Of a stretch of 64,000 nucleotides of DNA, positions 1 through 8,662 are shown piece by piece. The DNA is from Pusillimonas sp. T7-7 (lineage in GTDB: Bacteria; Pseudomonadota; Gammaproteobacteria; Burkholderiales; Burkholderiaceae_B), in assembly GCF_000209655.1 (NCBI RefSeq), contig NC_015458.1, positions 2,914,001 to 2,978,000 of the forward strand. The letters are read 5' to 3'. Under the pieces are notes generated by a model. The model was not told where the DNA came from and ran no database searches. It was given only the letters and a program-made list of their open reading frames with translations. Within the stretch, counting starts at the first letter, position 1, and every line of letters starts with the position of its first letter. Both the position numbers and the translations under genes were made by a program.

Positions 1-191
1 AAATCGCCACCATCGGCGCGTTCTTCTTCGGCTTCTCGCAGCTTATCTTCCTGTTCCTTACCCTCAGGGCCTGGAACGGTCACGGCGAACCTGCACCCGC
101 CAAGCCATGGGAAGGCGCAACAGGCCTGGAATGGTCCGTGCCTTCGCCTGCACCTTTCCATACCTTTGTAACGCCCCCTGTGGTCAAATAA
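1..191 (+). CDS. ctaD: cytochrome c oxidase subunit I, C-terminal end (partial)
   Basis: The open frame entering from the left edge (codons from base 3) ends in TAA at 189-191. It encodes a hydrophobic segment rich in Phe (IGAFFFGFSQLIFLF) followed by the charged tail typical of the last helix and tail of aa3 oxidase subunit I (NGHGEPAPAKPWEG, then LEWSVPSPAP and HTFVTPPVVK). Subunit I carries haem a, haem a3 and CuB, but those ligands lie outside the window. The identity is supported by the tail sequence and by the following cta genes. Only about 62 residues are visible. Confidence 0.93.
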   Translation, partial: IATIGAFFFGFSQLIFLFLTLRAWNGHGEPAPAKPWEGATGLEWSVPSPAPFHTFVTPPVVK

Positions 192-194
192 GGC

Positions 195-311
195 ATGGCC
201 ATGACACCCGAGCAACGCCGGAAGAACCGTAACACCGCTATCGCACTGCTGATCATCGTGATCGCACTGGTAGCCTGGACCTTCTGGCGTGGCGGGTCCT
301 TGGGCGGCTGA
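195..311 (+). CDS. cytochrome oxidase small assembly protein
   Basis: This 38-codon ORF starts with ATG three bases after the ctaD stop and is too short for most gene callers. It has a charged N-terminus (TPEQRRKNRN), one transmembrane helix of about 20 residues (roughly 15-33) and a short WRGGSLGG end. Tiny single-span proteins of this kind sit directly after ctaD in many Burkholderiales and are annotated as small cytochrome oxidase assembly proteins. Its role is inferred from that position. Translation may be coupled to ctaD. Confidence 0.75.
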   Translation: MAMTPEQRRKNRNTAIALLIIVIALVAWTFWRGGSLGG

Positions 312-315
312 CGAC

Positions 316-543
316 ATGACTGATGACATCAAAGAACTTTCCCGGCGCAAGCTGAACTTCTTCCAAACGCTCAAGGCTGTGGCCTGGGGTTTTTTCGGGG
401 TGCGCAAGGGCAAGGGCTATACCGAAGATATCAACAATCTCAACCCGGTTCATCTGATCATTGCTGGTATTATCGCCACCCTGTTGTTTGTCGTTGTGTT
501 GATTCTGGCGGCCCGTTGGTTTATCGGCTATTTCACGACCTAA
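316..543 (+). CDS. DUF2970 family membrane protein
   Basis: The product is 75 residues starting at ATG 316, five bases after the preceding stop. An in-frame GTG at 289 would overlap the upstream gene and is less likely. It has a basic N-terminal half with the conserved KAVAWGFFGVRKGKGY segment and one transmembrane helix near residues 48-70. DUF2970 proteins are found in the cytochrome oxidase cluster of betaproteobacteria between the assembly genes and ctaE; their biochemical role is unknown. In many relatives cox11/ctaG lies between the small assembly gene and this one, but here there is no room for it. Confidence 0.85.
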   Translation: MTDDIKELSRRKLNFFQTLKAVAWGFFGVRKGKGYTEDINNLNPVHLIIAGIIATLLFVVVLILAARWFIGYFTT

Positions 544-580
544 TAATATTTTTTTATTCAATAATTCGCAGGAGAACACC

Positions 581-1456
581 ATGAGTGCAAGTCAATTGGC
601 TCAGGGCAAAGAGGCACCTTACTACTACGTGCCCGCCGAGTCAGTCCATCCGGTACGGGCAAGTATTTCCTTGCTCATGGCGCTATTGGGGGCCGCGCTT
701 TGGATCAACAGCTATGCTGCTGGTTTCTGGCTTTTCCTTGCTGGCATACTCTGTCTGTTCGTCGTGCTGTACGGCTGGTTTGGCGATGCCATTCGCGAAT
801 CCGAAAGCGGCATCAATAGCCAGCGGGTCGACCACTCCTACCGCTGGAGCATGGCGTGGTTCATTTTCTCAGAGGTCATGTTCTTTGCGGCTTTCTTTGG
901 CTCGCTTTGGTATGCCCGCGAAGTAACCACCCCCTGGCTCAGCAATCTTGATCACCAGAGTCTGCTGTGGCCCAACTTTAGCGGCGCCTGGCCCAACTTC
1001 GGCCCGGCTGGCGTAGTGCCCGAGTTCAAAACAGTAGGCCCCTTCTGGCTGCCCACCATCAACACGGCATTGCTGTTGACCTCAGGCCTGACCCTGACCA
1101 TCTCGCACCACGCGCTGCGTGCCAGCCATCGCGGCAAAGCCATCTTCTGGCTGGCCGCCACCGTGATCCTGGGCTTTACCTTTGTGGCCTGCCAGGCTTA
1201 CGAATACATGCACGCCTACCAAGACCTGAATCTGCGTTTTGATTCGGGTGCTTACGGTGCGCTGTTCTACATGCTGACGGGCTTCCACGGTTTCCACGTC
1301 ATTCTGGGCGCCACCTTCCTTACCGTCATTCTGTTCCGCCTGATTCGCGGCCACTTCTCTGCCGATCATCATTTTGGCTTCGAGGGTGCCGCCTGGTACT
1401 GGCACTTTGTTGACGTAGTCTGGCTGGGCCTGTACCTGTTCGTGTATTGGTTCTAG
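581..1456 (+). CDS. ctaE: cytochrome c oxidase subunit III
   Basis: The protein has 291 residues and a start at ATG 581 preceded by GGAGA. Subunit III is the non-catalytic core subunit of the aa3 oxidase; it stabilises subunit I and helps proton uptake. Visible family features are the seven hydrophobic helices, the WSMAWFIFSEVMFFAAFFGS segment, the FHGFHVILGATFL motif and the C-terminal AAWYWHFVDVVWLGLYLFVYWF-like end (split here as AAWYWHFVDVVWLG then LYLFVYWF). It is the last plus-strand gene before the convergent DUF2909 gene and is followed by a strong hairpin at 1479-1513. Confidence 0.97.
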   Translation: MSASQLAQGKEAPYYYVPAESVHPVRASISLLMALLGAALWINSYAAGFWLFLAGILCLFVVLYGWFGDAIRESESGINSQRVDHSYRWSMAWFIFSEVMFFAAFFGSLWYAREVTTPWLSNLDHQSLLWPNFSGAWPNFGPAGVVPEFKTVGPFWLPTINTALLLTSGLTLTISHHALRASHRGKAIFWLAATVILGFTFVACQAYEYMHAYQDLNLRFDSGAYGALFYMLTGFHGFHVILGATFLTVILFRLIRGHFSADHHFGFEGAAWYWHFVDVVWLGLYLFVYWF

Positions 1457-1478
1457 GCTGCGATTGCATCAGAACGGC

Positions 1479-1513
1479 AAGCGCCGCCATGCTGGCTTGG
1501 CATGGCGGCGCTT
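1479..1513. terminator. strong hairpin between ctaE and the DUF2909 gene
   Basis: A perfect 14-base inverted repeat (AAGCGCCGCCATGC and its complement) encloses a 7-base loop between two convergent genes. There is no long U tract on either side, so it may stop transcription weakly, or protect 3' ends. The rest of the 142-base gap holds only weaker stems. Confidence 0.6.
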
Positions 1514-1598
1514 CCAAAAAAGCTCTTAATGCCGCGCTTTCGGCTTGCAAGCCACCAGGAAGGCGCTTTTTCAAGCTTTATTCCATTTCCAGATTAGA

Positions 1599-1805
1599 TT
1601 AGCGCGCGGCAATCCCGGTGCTTTCTATCCAGCCCATGTAGTGTGCGAACAGCACAAATAGGAACAGGGCGATCGACAAACCTATACGCACTGTCAGGGC
1701 ATTGACCGTACGGTTGGTGCCACCTTTATCGCGCATAAGATACACCAGTGCAGAAGCCAGGCTTCCTATAATCCCCAGGAACGCTAGGATCACGATATAA
1801 CGCAT
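1599..1805 (-). CDS. DUF2909 twin-transmembrane protein
   Basis: This 68-residue protein starts at an ATG whose complement is at 1803-1805; longer in-frame readings would run into the SURF1 gene. It has two hydrophobic segments (about residues 4-22 and 42-58) separated by a short basic loop (RDKGGTNRTVNALTVR). The family is a twin-transmembrane protein found beside cytochrome oxidase genes in betaproteobacteria, usually transcribed opposite to its neighbours as here. It probably acts in oxidase assembly, but no function is established. It is divergent from SURF1 with only 36 bases between the starts. Confidence 0.85.
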   Translation of the reverse strand: MRYIVILAFLGIIGSLASALVYLMRDKGGTNRTVNALTVRIGLSIALFLFVLFAHYMGWIESTGIAAR

Positions 1806-1841
1806 TGTTTGGCCTCCGGTTAAACCTACAATTTTACAGAC

Positions 1842-2636
1842 ATGGCACGCCCACACACCATTTATCGCACATTGCTCGCCTTGTTCTTGCTGGGCGTCGT
1901 GGTGATCGTATGTGTATCGTTGGGCAATTGGCAGCTTGATCGCGCCGCCCAGCGCATTGCCATCAAGCAAGAGATCGAAACAGGGCGCAACAGCCCACCT
2001 TTGCATATTACAGCCAGTACACCGCCGCAAACCCTGACGCCCTGGCGTCCGGCCAGCGCAGAAGGCGTCTGGCGACACGAGCTCACCGTACTGCTGGAAA
2101 ACCGCAATTACCAGGGCCGGCCCGGCTACTGGGTGGCGACCCCCATGGTGCTCGACCCTGCAAGCAACACGGCTGTGCTGGTACTACGAGGGTGGCTGCC
2201 GCGCCCCGCATCGATGGAGCAGCCTTTACCGGCCATCCCCGCCCCCAACGCCAGGCAAACCATCAACGGCGAACTGCTGGCCAGGGTACCCAGGCTGTTC
2301 GAGCTCAGCAGCGCCGCGCAATTACCCGAAACCCTGCCAGACCCCGCACATGCCCAGCCCCGGGTACAAAACCTGGGGCTGGATGCCTACGCAGCCGCAA
2401 CTGGCTTAAAATTCATACCAGCGGTTCTGGCGCAAACCGATGATCCCACCCAGGCCCAAGGCCATGTCGAAGCTGGCGTACAGTTGCTGCGCGAATGGCC
2501 TGAGCCTTCTTTGGATGCCGACAAGAATAAGGGCTACGCCCTGCAATGGTTCGGATTCGCCGCCATTGCCGCCATAGCCTGGCTGGTCGTAGCGTGGCGT
2601 GCTCTGCGTCGGCAACGCAAGCCGGAAACTTTTTAA
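1842..2636 (+). CDS. SURF1 family cytochrome oxidase assembly protein
   Basis: The protein has 264 residues with the SURF1 layout: an N-terminal transmembrane helix (about 10-30) followed by the signature LGNWQLDRAAQR, a periplasmic middle part with GYWVATPM and VLRGWLPR, and a C-terminal helix preceded by YALQWFGFA. SURF1 proteins help deliver haem A to subunit I of aa3 oxidases. The gene sits between ctaE and ctaA, the usual place in this order. It is the first gene of a plus-strand run that continues to 5841. Confidence 0.93.
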   Translation: MARPHTIYRTLLALFLLGVVVIVCVSLGNWQLDRAAQRIAIKQEIETGRNSPPLHITASTPPQTLTPWRPASAEGVWRHELTVLLENRNYQGRPGYWVATPMVLDPASNTAVLVLRGWLPRPASMEQPLPAIPAPNARQTINGELLARVPRLFELSSAAQLPETLPDPAHAQPRVQNLGLDAYAAATGLKFIPAVLAQTDDPTQAQGHVEAGVQLLREWPEPSLDADKNKGYALQWFGFAAIAAIAWLVVAWRALRRQRKPETF

Positions 2637-2645
2637 GGAACTTTA

Positions 2646-3287
2646 GTGGCAAGCAATACCCCCAACACTCCCAATCAAGTTCGCCCCCGTTCAATGTGGC
2701 CGTTGTACTTGATTGTGATCATGTGCCTGGCGCCTGTGGTTTTCGCCCTGCTGGCGTACTACGTGCCCGCATTGGGGCTGCGCCCCAGCGACCATAACAA
2801 CTACGGCGCCCTGATACAGCCGCAACGCCCTATACCCGATGCCGCAACCTTGCCGCTACGCACACTGGATGGTCAGCCCTTCGAACTTTCCAGTCTCGAC
2901 GGAAAATGGATATTGGTCAGCGCCGATAGCGCCGCCTGCCCCGAGTCCTGCGTCAAAAAGCTGTTCATTCTGCGTAATTCCCACGCCAGCCAGGGCAAGA
3001 ATGTCGAGCGCCTGACCCGCGTATGGTTCATCACCGACGATCAGGAAATACCTGAACAAGTCATGGAAGCCTACAAAGGCACCCATATGTTGCGGGCCGA
3101 TCCTGAAAAACTGGCGGCCTTTTTAGCGCCGCAGGCCAGTGCAGCCGAACGCGAAGCTGCATTGAAGGCGCCCATGTGGATCATCGACCCACTGGGCAAC
3201 TTGATGATGCAGTTTCCCGCTGACGCAGATCCTATCTCGGTACGTGACGACATCAGCAAGCTGATCAAGAATTCACGCATAGGCTAG
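2646..3287 (+). CDS. membrane-anchored SCO-like protein of the oxidase cluster
   Basis: The product is 213 residues from a GTG start preceded by AAGGAAC. One transmembrane helix spans about residues 17-42, and a thioredoxin-like domain follows. It contains Cys98-Pro-Glu-Ser-Cys102, a CxxxC spacing like that of SCO proteins, in the context GKWILVSADSAACPES. The distal copper-binding His seen in true SCO proteins is not evident; the corresponding region reads APMWIIDPLGNL. The gene always accompanies SURF1 and ctaA in related species and is usually left hypothetical. A role in CuA delivery or thiol reduction for the oxidase is an inference. Confidence 0.7.
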   Translation: MASNTPNTPNQVRPRSMWPLYLIVIMCLAPVVFALLAYYVPALGLRPSDHNNYGALIQPQRPIPDAATLPLRTLDGQPFELSSLDGKWILVSADSAACPESCVKKLFILRNSHASQGKNVERLTRVWFITDDQEIPEQVMEAYKGTHMLRADPEKLAAFLAPQASAAEREAALKAPMWIIDPLGNLMMQFPADADPISVRDDISKLIKNSRIG

Positions 3288-3301
3288 GGCAGGACGAACA
3301 G

Positions 3302-4330
3302 ATGAGCTTGCGTAACGCAACGGAACGCATGGTTGCGCGTTACCGAAAACTGGTTTTCGCAACCTGGTTCCTGACGCTGGACCTGATCATGTTTGGCGCT
3401 TTCGTACGTCTGACCGATTCAGGGCTGGGCTGTCCAGACTGGCCGGGTTGTTACGGCAAGATCACGCCCATAGGGGCCAGCGACCACATCGAGCAGGCCT
3501 TGCAGGCCATGCCTTATGGCGCCGTCAGCTTTTCCAAAGCCTGGATCGAAATGATCCACCGCTATGTAGGCTCGCTGCTGGGCATGATGATCATAGGTAT
3601 CGTCTACCTGGCCTGGCGCTACCGCCGCAAACTGGGCAATACGCCGCGTCTGGCCATCGTGACACTGGTAGCCGTCTGCGTTCAGGGCGCTTTTGGCGCC
3701 TGGACCGTCACTCACCAGCTTATGCCTATCGTGGTCACAACCCACCTGCTGGGCGGCATGACGCTGCTAGCGCTCATAACCTGGCTGGCCGCCCGCGAGA
3801 AAACGCATACGGCCGTGCCGCCACAGGCCAGGCGCTGGCTACCCTGGATGGCGGGAGGCCTGGCCCTGCTGTTTGCCCAGATCGCCTTGGGCGGCTGGGT
3901 CAGCACCAATTATGCTGCGTTGGCATGCATGGACTTCCCCACTTGCCACGGCCAATGGCTGCCCCATATGGATTTTGAAGGCGGGTATTCCTTGATACGC
4001 GGCCTGGGCATGCTGCCATCCGGTGAAATGATTTCACAGCATGCACTGACCGCCATTCACTGGACGCACCGCAATTTCGCCTTTCTGGTATTTGCCTACC
4101 TGGGCGTGCTGGGCTGGAAGATGCTCAATGAACCCGGCCTGAAAGGGCCGGCTCAATTGATGCTGGTTCTGCTCTTCGCCCAGTTGCTTACAGGCCTGAC
4201 CACCATCTTCTTCCAGTGGCCCTTGCTGATCGCCGTGTTGCACAATGGCGGCGCCGCCGGCCTGGTACTGGCCAGCGTCACACTGGTACTACGCCTTTCC
4301 GGCTCACAACCGACTAAAATACCGGCATGA
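3302..4330 (+). CDS. ctaA: haem A synthase (COX15/CtaA)
   Basis: The protein has 342 residues and eight predicted helices. It oxidises the C8 methyl of haem O to give haem A. The expected histidines are visible in [39 protein letters not shown] and [10 protein letters not shown]. Extracytoplasmic Cys-containing loops are present ([14 protein letters not shown] and [14 protein letters not shown]). Its stop overlaps the ctaB start by four bases (ATGA), indicating translational coupling with the enzyme that makes its substrate. Confidence 0.96.
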   Translation: MSLRNATERMVARYRKLVFATWFLTLDLIMFGAFVRLTDSGLGCPDWPGCYGKITPIGASDHIEQALQAMPYGAVSFSKAWIEMIHRYVGSLLGMMIIGIVYLAWRYRRKLGNTPRLAIVTLVAVCVQGAFGAWTVTHQLMPIVVTTHLLGGMTLLALITWLAAREKTHTAVPPQARRWLPWMAGGLALLFAQIALGGWVSTNYAALACMDFPTCHGQWLPHMDFEGGYSLIRGLGMLPSGEMISQHALTAIHWTHRNFAFLVFAYLGVLGWKMLNEPGLKGPAQLMLVLLFAQLLTGLTTIFFQWPLLIAVLHNGGAAGLVLASVTLVLRLSGSQPTKIPA

Positions 4331-5217
4331 CAACCATTTCCGCTCCCGCACAGTCTCTTTTTCGCCAATATCTGGTATTGACCAAGCCCCGGGTCACCCA
4401 GCTGGCTGTGTTTTGTGCTGTCATCGGCATGTTCCTGGCCAGCCCCGGCTTGCCCGACCTGGGTGTTGTGGTGGCGGCCACAGTGGGCATCTGGCTGCTG
4501 GCAGCCGCCGCCTTTGCCGTGAATTGCCTTATAGAGCAGGAAATCGATGCACGCATGCTGCGTACCGCAAGGCGCGCCACGGCTCGCGGCACCATCAGCA
4601 ACACCCAAGTCATCACCTTGTCGGGCCTGCTTGGCGGCCTGGGCATGGTGGTGCTGCACCAGTTGGTGAACCCTCTTACCATGTGGCTGACGTTTGCCAC
4701 CTTTGTGGGCTATGCCATCATCTATACAATGATCCTCAAGCCCCTGACGCCACAAAACATCGTCATAGGGGGCTTGTCGGGCGCCATGCCTCCGGCCTTG
4801 GGGTGGGCGGCTGTGGCCAATGCCGTACCGGCCGAGGCCTGGGTGCTGGTGCTCATCATCTTTATCTGGACGCCGCCCCACTTCTGGGCGCTGGCGCTAT
4901 ACCGCAACAATGATTACGCCAAGTCCGGCCTGCCCATGCTGCCGGTCACCCACGGCAAGCAGTTCACGCGTCTGCATATCCTGCTGTACAGCTTTGCCCT
5001 GTTTGCCTCCACCCTGCTGCCTTACATCGTCCGCATGAGCGGCTTGTTTTATCTGTGCGCGGCGGTGGTACTGAGCGGCATGTTCATCATGTATGCCTGG
5101 CGCTTGTACAAGGCCTATTCCGACGAACTGTCACGCAAGCTGTTCCGTTTTTCCATTTTGTATCTGGCCCTGCTTTTTGGCGCCCTGCTGATCGATCACT
5201 GGATCAGGCTGATTTAA
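4327..5217 (+). CDS. ctaB: protohaem IX farnesyltransferase (haem O synthase)
   Basis: The protein has 296 residues with about nine helices. It belongs to the UbiA prenyltransferase family and adds a farnesyl group to haem B to make haem O for CtaA. The N-terminal [20 protein letters not shown] segment, the first Asp-containing motif ([18 protein letters not shown]) and the second-half motif [20 protein letters not shown] are typical of CyoE/CtaB. The start overlaps the ctaA stop, and the SCO gene follows 21 bases later. Confidence 0.96.
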   Translation: MTTISAPAQSLFRQYLVLTKPRVTQLAVFCAVIGMFLASPGLPDLGVVVAATVGIWLLAAAAFAVNCLIEQEIDARMLRTARRATARGTISNTQVITLSGLLGGLGMVVLHQLVNPLTMWLTFATFVGYAIIYTMILKPLTPQNIVIGGLSGAMPPALGWAAVANAVPAEAWVLVLIIFIWTPPHFWALALYRNNDYAKSGLPMLPVTHGKQFTRLHILLYSFALFASTLLPYIVRMSGLFYLCAAVVLSGMFIMYAWRLYKAYSDELSRKLFRFSILYLALLFGALLIDHWIRLI

Positions 5218-5238
5218 TCTTTTCCCCGGAAGTGTCTT

Positions 5239-5841
5239 ATGTCTGTGTTTTCAAGCAAGCGTCGCGCCTTACTTTCTGCCGCTGCAATGGTGGCCCTTGC
5301 CCCTATGCTTAACGCCTGCGGCAAAGAAGAACCCGTTTTTATCGGCTCCGACATCACCGGCACCGAACTGGGCAAGGATATGGCCATGATCGATGGCTCG
5401 GGCCAGCTGCGCACCCTGGCCGATTACAAAGGCAAGGTCGTCGTCGTGTTCTTCGGCTTTACCCAGTGCCCCGACGTATGCCCCACCGCCATGGCCGAAC
5501 TGGCCCAAACCATGGAATTGCTGGGCGACGACGCAGCGAAAGTGCAGGTATTGATGGTCAGCGTTGACCCGGAACGCGATACGCCGGAAATCCTTTCAGC
5601 GTATGTCTCGGCCTTCAATCCCAATTTTGTGGGCCTTACCGGCTCGCCGGAGCAACTGAGCACGACCGCCAAGTCGTTCAAGGCCTATTACGCCAAATCA
5701 CCCGGCGCCACGCCCGAGCAGTATTCCATGGACCATGCGTCATCCTTCTATCTGATCGACACCGAAGGCGAGGCACGAGTCCTGGTCAGCGGCAATGCAT
5801 CGGCCCAGGACATGGCCAACGATATCAGGCAGTTGCTGTAA
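5239..5841 (+). CDS. SCO1/SenC family copper chaperone, lipoprotein
   Basis: The product is 200 residues. The N-terminus is a lipoprotein signal with lipobox LNAC (Cys27), so the domain is anchored on the periplasmic face. The copper site is complete: Cys77-Pro-Asp-Val-Cys81 within FFGFTQCPDVCPTAMAEL, and His166 within YSMDHASSFYLID. SCO proteins load copper into the CuA centre of subunit II. It closes the cta run; the next gene is convergent, with an 18-base gap. Confidence 0.94.
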   Translation: MSVFSSKRRALLSAAAMVALAPMLNACGKEEPVFIGSDITGTELGKDMAMIDGSGQLRTLADYKGKVVVVFFGFTQCPDVCPTAMAELAQTMELLGDDAAKVQVLMVSVDPERDTPEILSAYVSAFNPNFVGLTGSPEQLSTTAKSFKAYYAKSPGATPEQYSMDHASSFYLIDTEGEARVLVSGNASAQDMANDIRQLL

Positions 5842-5859
5842 TACGCCCTGGCCGGAGGC

Positions 5860-8469
5860 TTATACAGGCGATCTGGCGCCGGCATCGGGGTCATTGCCCG
5901 CCATAGCGCCGTGCTGATTCGGGCTGTTACCTGAGGCTTGGCTGTTCAATTCGGGCAAAGGTTCGTGCTGACGCTGACCCGACTCGAACTCCTGCCAGAC
6001 TGTCAGCGCGCGCAAGCGCTGCTTGGCTATCGTTTCTACTTTTTCCCTGAGGATCGAATCGCGATCGAGCAAGGTATCAAGATCGCCTTCAAGCAGCATG
6101 AGCAGCCGGCTGTAGCCCAGCGAAGTGACCCTGGCCTCGAAATCGGTGTCCGTCAGCAAAGCCATCTCGCCAAACATCTCTCCGGTACCAAGCTCCACCG
6201 CCGTGTTATCGGGCAAGTGCAGGGTGACGGCCCCCGAAGCCACGATATACATGGCCCGGCTGCGCCCCATATACATTCGAATATGCTGGTTTGGAACCGC
6301 CAGACGCGGCTTGAGCAGTTTGCTGATCACCACCAACTCTTCAGACGAAAGATTCTGAAACAAAGGCACATGGCCCACCAGCTCTCGGGCGCTCATGGCA
6401 ATGTCCAGAGGCGGATGCTTCTGCACATGCTCCCAGCGCAGGTCGATTTGCTTGACCAAGTCTGAATACATTTCGCCCGTAATCAGGGACTGGGTCAGCA
6501 TGTCGCGGTAGCGCAAGCGCTCCAGCGCACGGGCCATGCGCCCCAAATAGGCCTCTTGCAGCCATTGTGCAAACACGGGATATTGCAGATTCATGGCCTG
6601 CAAGGCGTTTTCCAGCAACACCAATCTGTGCTTGTGCGCCTCGATAATTATTCCGGTCGCTTCCGCACCCAGCAGGGGCTGCAGCTCTTTTTGGGCAAAA
6701 CGTATCAGTTGTTGCGCCACCGAGCGCTTGCACATCAGATTGGTAAACCGCTTTGACAGTTCACGCCTGAGCCATTCCTGAAAGCCGAACAGGTAGTGCA
6801 CCCGCAAAGCCAAGCGGAAATTCGTTGAATAACGTAGATCGGCGGCAATGGCGGCCTCGAAACCCTGCAAGCCGCCCACACGCACCGCATCGCTCAAGCG
6901 TTCGGCCCGGGCCAGCAAGGACTCCGCCGTGCGCCAGTCAACCACCTGCGCCTTGAGCGTATCAAAGAACAGTTCCTCTTCGCGAGTGGCAATCACCGCC
7001 AGGCCCATTGACACCTTTTGATTCAGCGAAAGCTGTTCGAGCTCGCCGCCATCCACACTGGCGAGCGTGGCATCGAACACCGACTGCACTCGTGCACGCG
7101 CCTCTTGTCCGATATTGTCATACTCGGCAATTTCCTTGGTCTTTTCCCGCAAATCTTCCAGGGCCACCACGACCGCCTGATTACGCAAGGTCCGTTCGAA
7201 TGGCGAAAGCTGATTCAACCCCAGACGCCCAATGAGCTTTCTAAGACTGACGCCATTGACGAACAAAGTCATCAATACAAAACCCGTGGTGGCAACGGCA
7301 ATGAACTGACGCGCTTCGTAGGGCACATTATGCTGTTCAGTGACTGCCAGGGCCAAGGCCAAAGACACCGCACCACGCAGCCCGCCCCACCACATCACAA
7401 TACGGTAGGCCGGGCTGACCTTGGTGCCGAAGCGAGTCAGCCCCAGCAAGGGCAGTACGCCAAAGACCATGACGGCCCGAGCCAGCAGCGTGACCGCAAA
7501 CACCAGCAATATCAATAAAACCTGTGTCCAGGTGATGTCTGCCATCATGCGGGGAATCAGCATGGCGGCAAATACAAAAATAAGGGAGTTTGCCCAGAAT
7601 CCGAATTGTGACCACGCACTGGACAACTGCTCGAAGGTAGCCGGTGACATGCGGGTGCGGCCGCTGGACCCGACCACCAGGCCTGCAATAACCGTGGCCA
7701 CCACACCCGAAACACCCAAATAATGCTCGGAAATATAGAAGGTCAGATAGGCCAGGGCAATGGTGAGGGTTATTTCGGCCGTAGGCCAGCCCCGCAGCCA
7801 AATGAACAAGCTGCAGGCCAGGCGGCCCATCAAAAATCCGGCCACGCCGCCGCCAATGAAGCTGAATACGAAGCTGTAAAAGACCTTGCCAGTGGACAAG
7901 GAGCCGCCGCCAGCCAGAACGGTAAGCAGTACTGAATACAGCGCAATGGACGCCGCATCGTTGAATAGTGATTCGCCCTCGACCAGCGTGGTCAGCCGCT
8001 TGGGGGCTCCCACCTCACGAAACACACCCACCACCGCCACCGGATCGGTAGTGGCTACGATGGCGCCCAGCATCAGGCACACCGCCAGGCTATAGCCAGA
8101 CACGGAACTGATGGAAAAGCCCACGGCAATCGTGCACACCACCACAGCCACGATCGCCATCATCAGGATAGGGCCTATGTCGTCAAGCAGCCGCCGCACA
8201 TTGATCGACAAGGACGTCTCGAAAAGCAGTATGGGTAAGAAAACAAATAGAAAGGTTTCCGACGAAACCTCGAAATCCTGCAGGGAATCCAGGAAATCGG
8301 ACACGACCAGAGGCGCCCAGCCATGCACGTGGATAATCAGGCCCAGCACAAAGCCGACTATGGCCAGCAGCACCGAGTAAGGCAAACGCAGGCGGCCCGC
8401 CAGCGGGGGCATGAACGACACCAGGGCCAGCAAGCCCGCCAGTCCAAAAACCAGGTGTCCTATCTGCAT
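5860..8469 (-). CDS. CPA1-type Na+/H+ antiporter with C-terminal cyclic-nucleotide-binding domain
   Basis: This is an 869-residue protein. The first 420 residues form a cation/proton antiporter of the NhaP/CPA1 type: about 12 helices, with GESLFNDAASIALYSV (the acidic ion-binding FNDxxS-like element) and MWWGGLRGAVSLALA. A long cytoplasmic helical region follows (about 430-690). A cyclic-nucleotide-binding fold lies near 700-820, with the phosphate-cassette-like GTGEMFGEMALLTDTD. The family exchanges Na+ or K+ for H+ and may be gated by its cytoplasmic domain. Whether this one binds cAMP is not shown. It lies downstream of rpoH on the same strand, behind an intrinsic terminator at 8587-8615. 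Confidence 0.9.
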   Translation of the reverse strand: MQIGHLVFGLAGLLALVSFMPPLAGRLRLPYSVLLAIVGFVLGLIIHVHGWAPLVVSDFLDSLQDFEVSSETFLFVFLPILLFETSLSINVRRLLDDIGPILMMAIVAVVVCTIAVGFSISSVSGYSLAVCLMLGAIVATTDPVAVVGVFREVGAPKRLTTLVEGESLFNDAASIALYSVLLTVLAGGGSLSTGKVFYSFVFSFIGGGVAGFLMGRLACSLFIWLRGWPTAEITLTIALAYLTFYISEHYLGVSGVVATVIAGLVVGSSGRTRMSPATFEQLSSAWSQFGFWANSLIFVFAAMLIPRMMADITWTQVLLILLVFAVTLLARAVMVFGVLPLLGLTRFGTKVSPAYRIVMWWGGLRGAVSLALALAVTEQHNVPYEARQFIAVATTGFVLMTLFVNGVSLRKLIGRLGLNQLSPFERTLRNQAVVVALEDLREKTKEIAEYDNIGQEARARVQSVFDATLASVDGGELEQLSLNQKVSMGLAVIATREEELFFDTLKAQVVDWRTAESLLARAERLSDAVRVGGLQGFEAAIAADLRYSTNFRLALRVHYLFGFQEWLRRELSKRFTNLMCKRSVAQQLIRFAQKELQPLLGAEATGIIIEAHKHRLVLLENALQAMNLQYPVFAQWLQEAYLGRMARALERLRYRDMLTQSLITGEMYSDLVKQIDLRWEHVQKHPPLDIAMSARELVGHVPLFQNLSSEELVVISKLLKPRLAVPNQHIRMYMGRSRAMYIVASGAVTLHLPDNTAVELGTGEMFGEMALLTDTDFEARVTSLGYSRLLMLLEGDLDTLLDRDSILREKVETIAKQRLRALTVWQEFESGQRQHEPLPELNSQASGNSPNQHGAMAGNDPDAGARSPV

Positions 8470-8586
8470 GAGCTTCCTTGTGCATATCGCAACGCGACCA
8501 GCTTACAAGGATATCGCTTTTTGATCACCGTAGGCGCGGCGTGACACTTATTCCCTTTGCCGGAACAGCTCTGGATAAAAAGGACG

Positions 8587-8615
8587 AAAAAATGGGACAC
8601 CTATAGGTGTCCCAT
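8587..8615 (-). terminator. intrinsic terminator between rpoH and the antiporter gene
   Basis: A perfect 24-base palindrome (each half reads ATGGGACACCTA on one strand) occupies 8592-8615. On the minus strand it is followed directly by a run of six T. This is a textbook Rho-independent terminator for transcripts coming from the rpoH side. It lies 118 bases before the antiporter start, so it could also act as an attenuator of read-through into that gene. Confidence 0.85.
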
Positions 8616-8621
8616 AAAACA

Positions 8622-8662
8622 TCCGCTTCAAAAGGGAGGGGAAGAGGAGAAGCCGAAGCGGA
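8622..8662 (-). ncRNA. candidate small RNA/leader hairpin with pyrimidine-rich loop
   Basis: The arms TCCGCTTC and GAAGCGGA (8622-8629 and 8655-8662) are perfectly complementary. On the minus strand the 25-base loop is almost entirely C and U, including CTCCTCTTCCCCTCCC, which could pair with Shine-Dalgarno sequences. The intrinsic terminator begins seven bases downstream. A possible upstream promoter on the minus strand is TTGCAT-N18-TATGAA. Together these suggest a terminated short transcript or a 3'-UTR-derived RNA of rpoH. No experimental support is available from sequence alone. Confidence 0.4.

Noticed and set aside
289..315. GTG-initiated longer form of the DUF2970 protein
   Set aside because: It overlaps the small assembly gene, and the extra residues are not family-like; ATG 316 fits.
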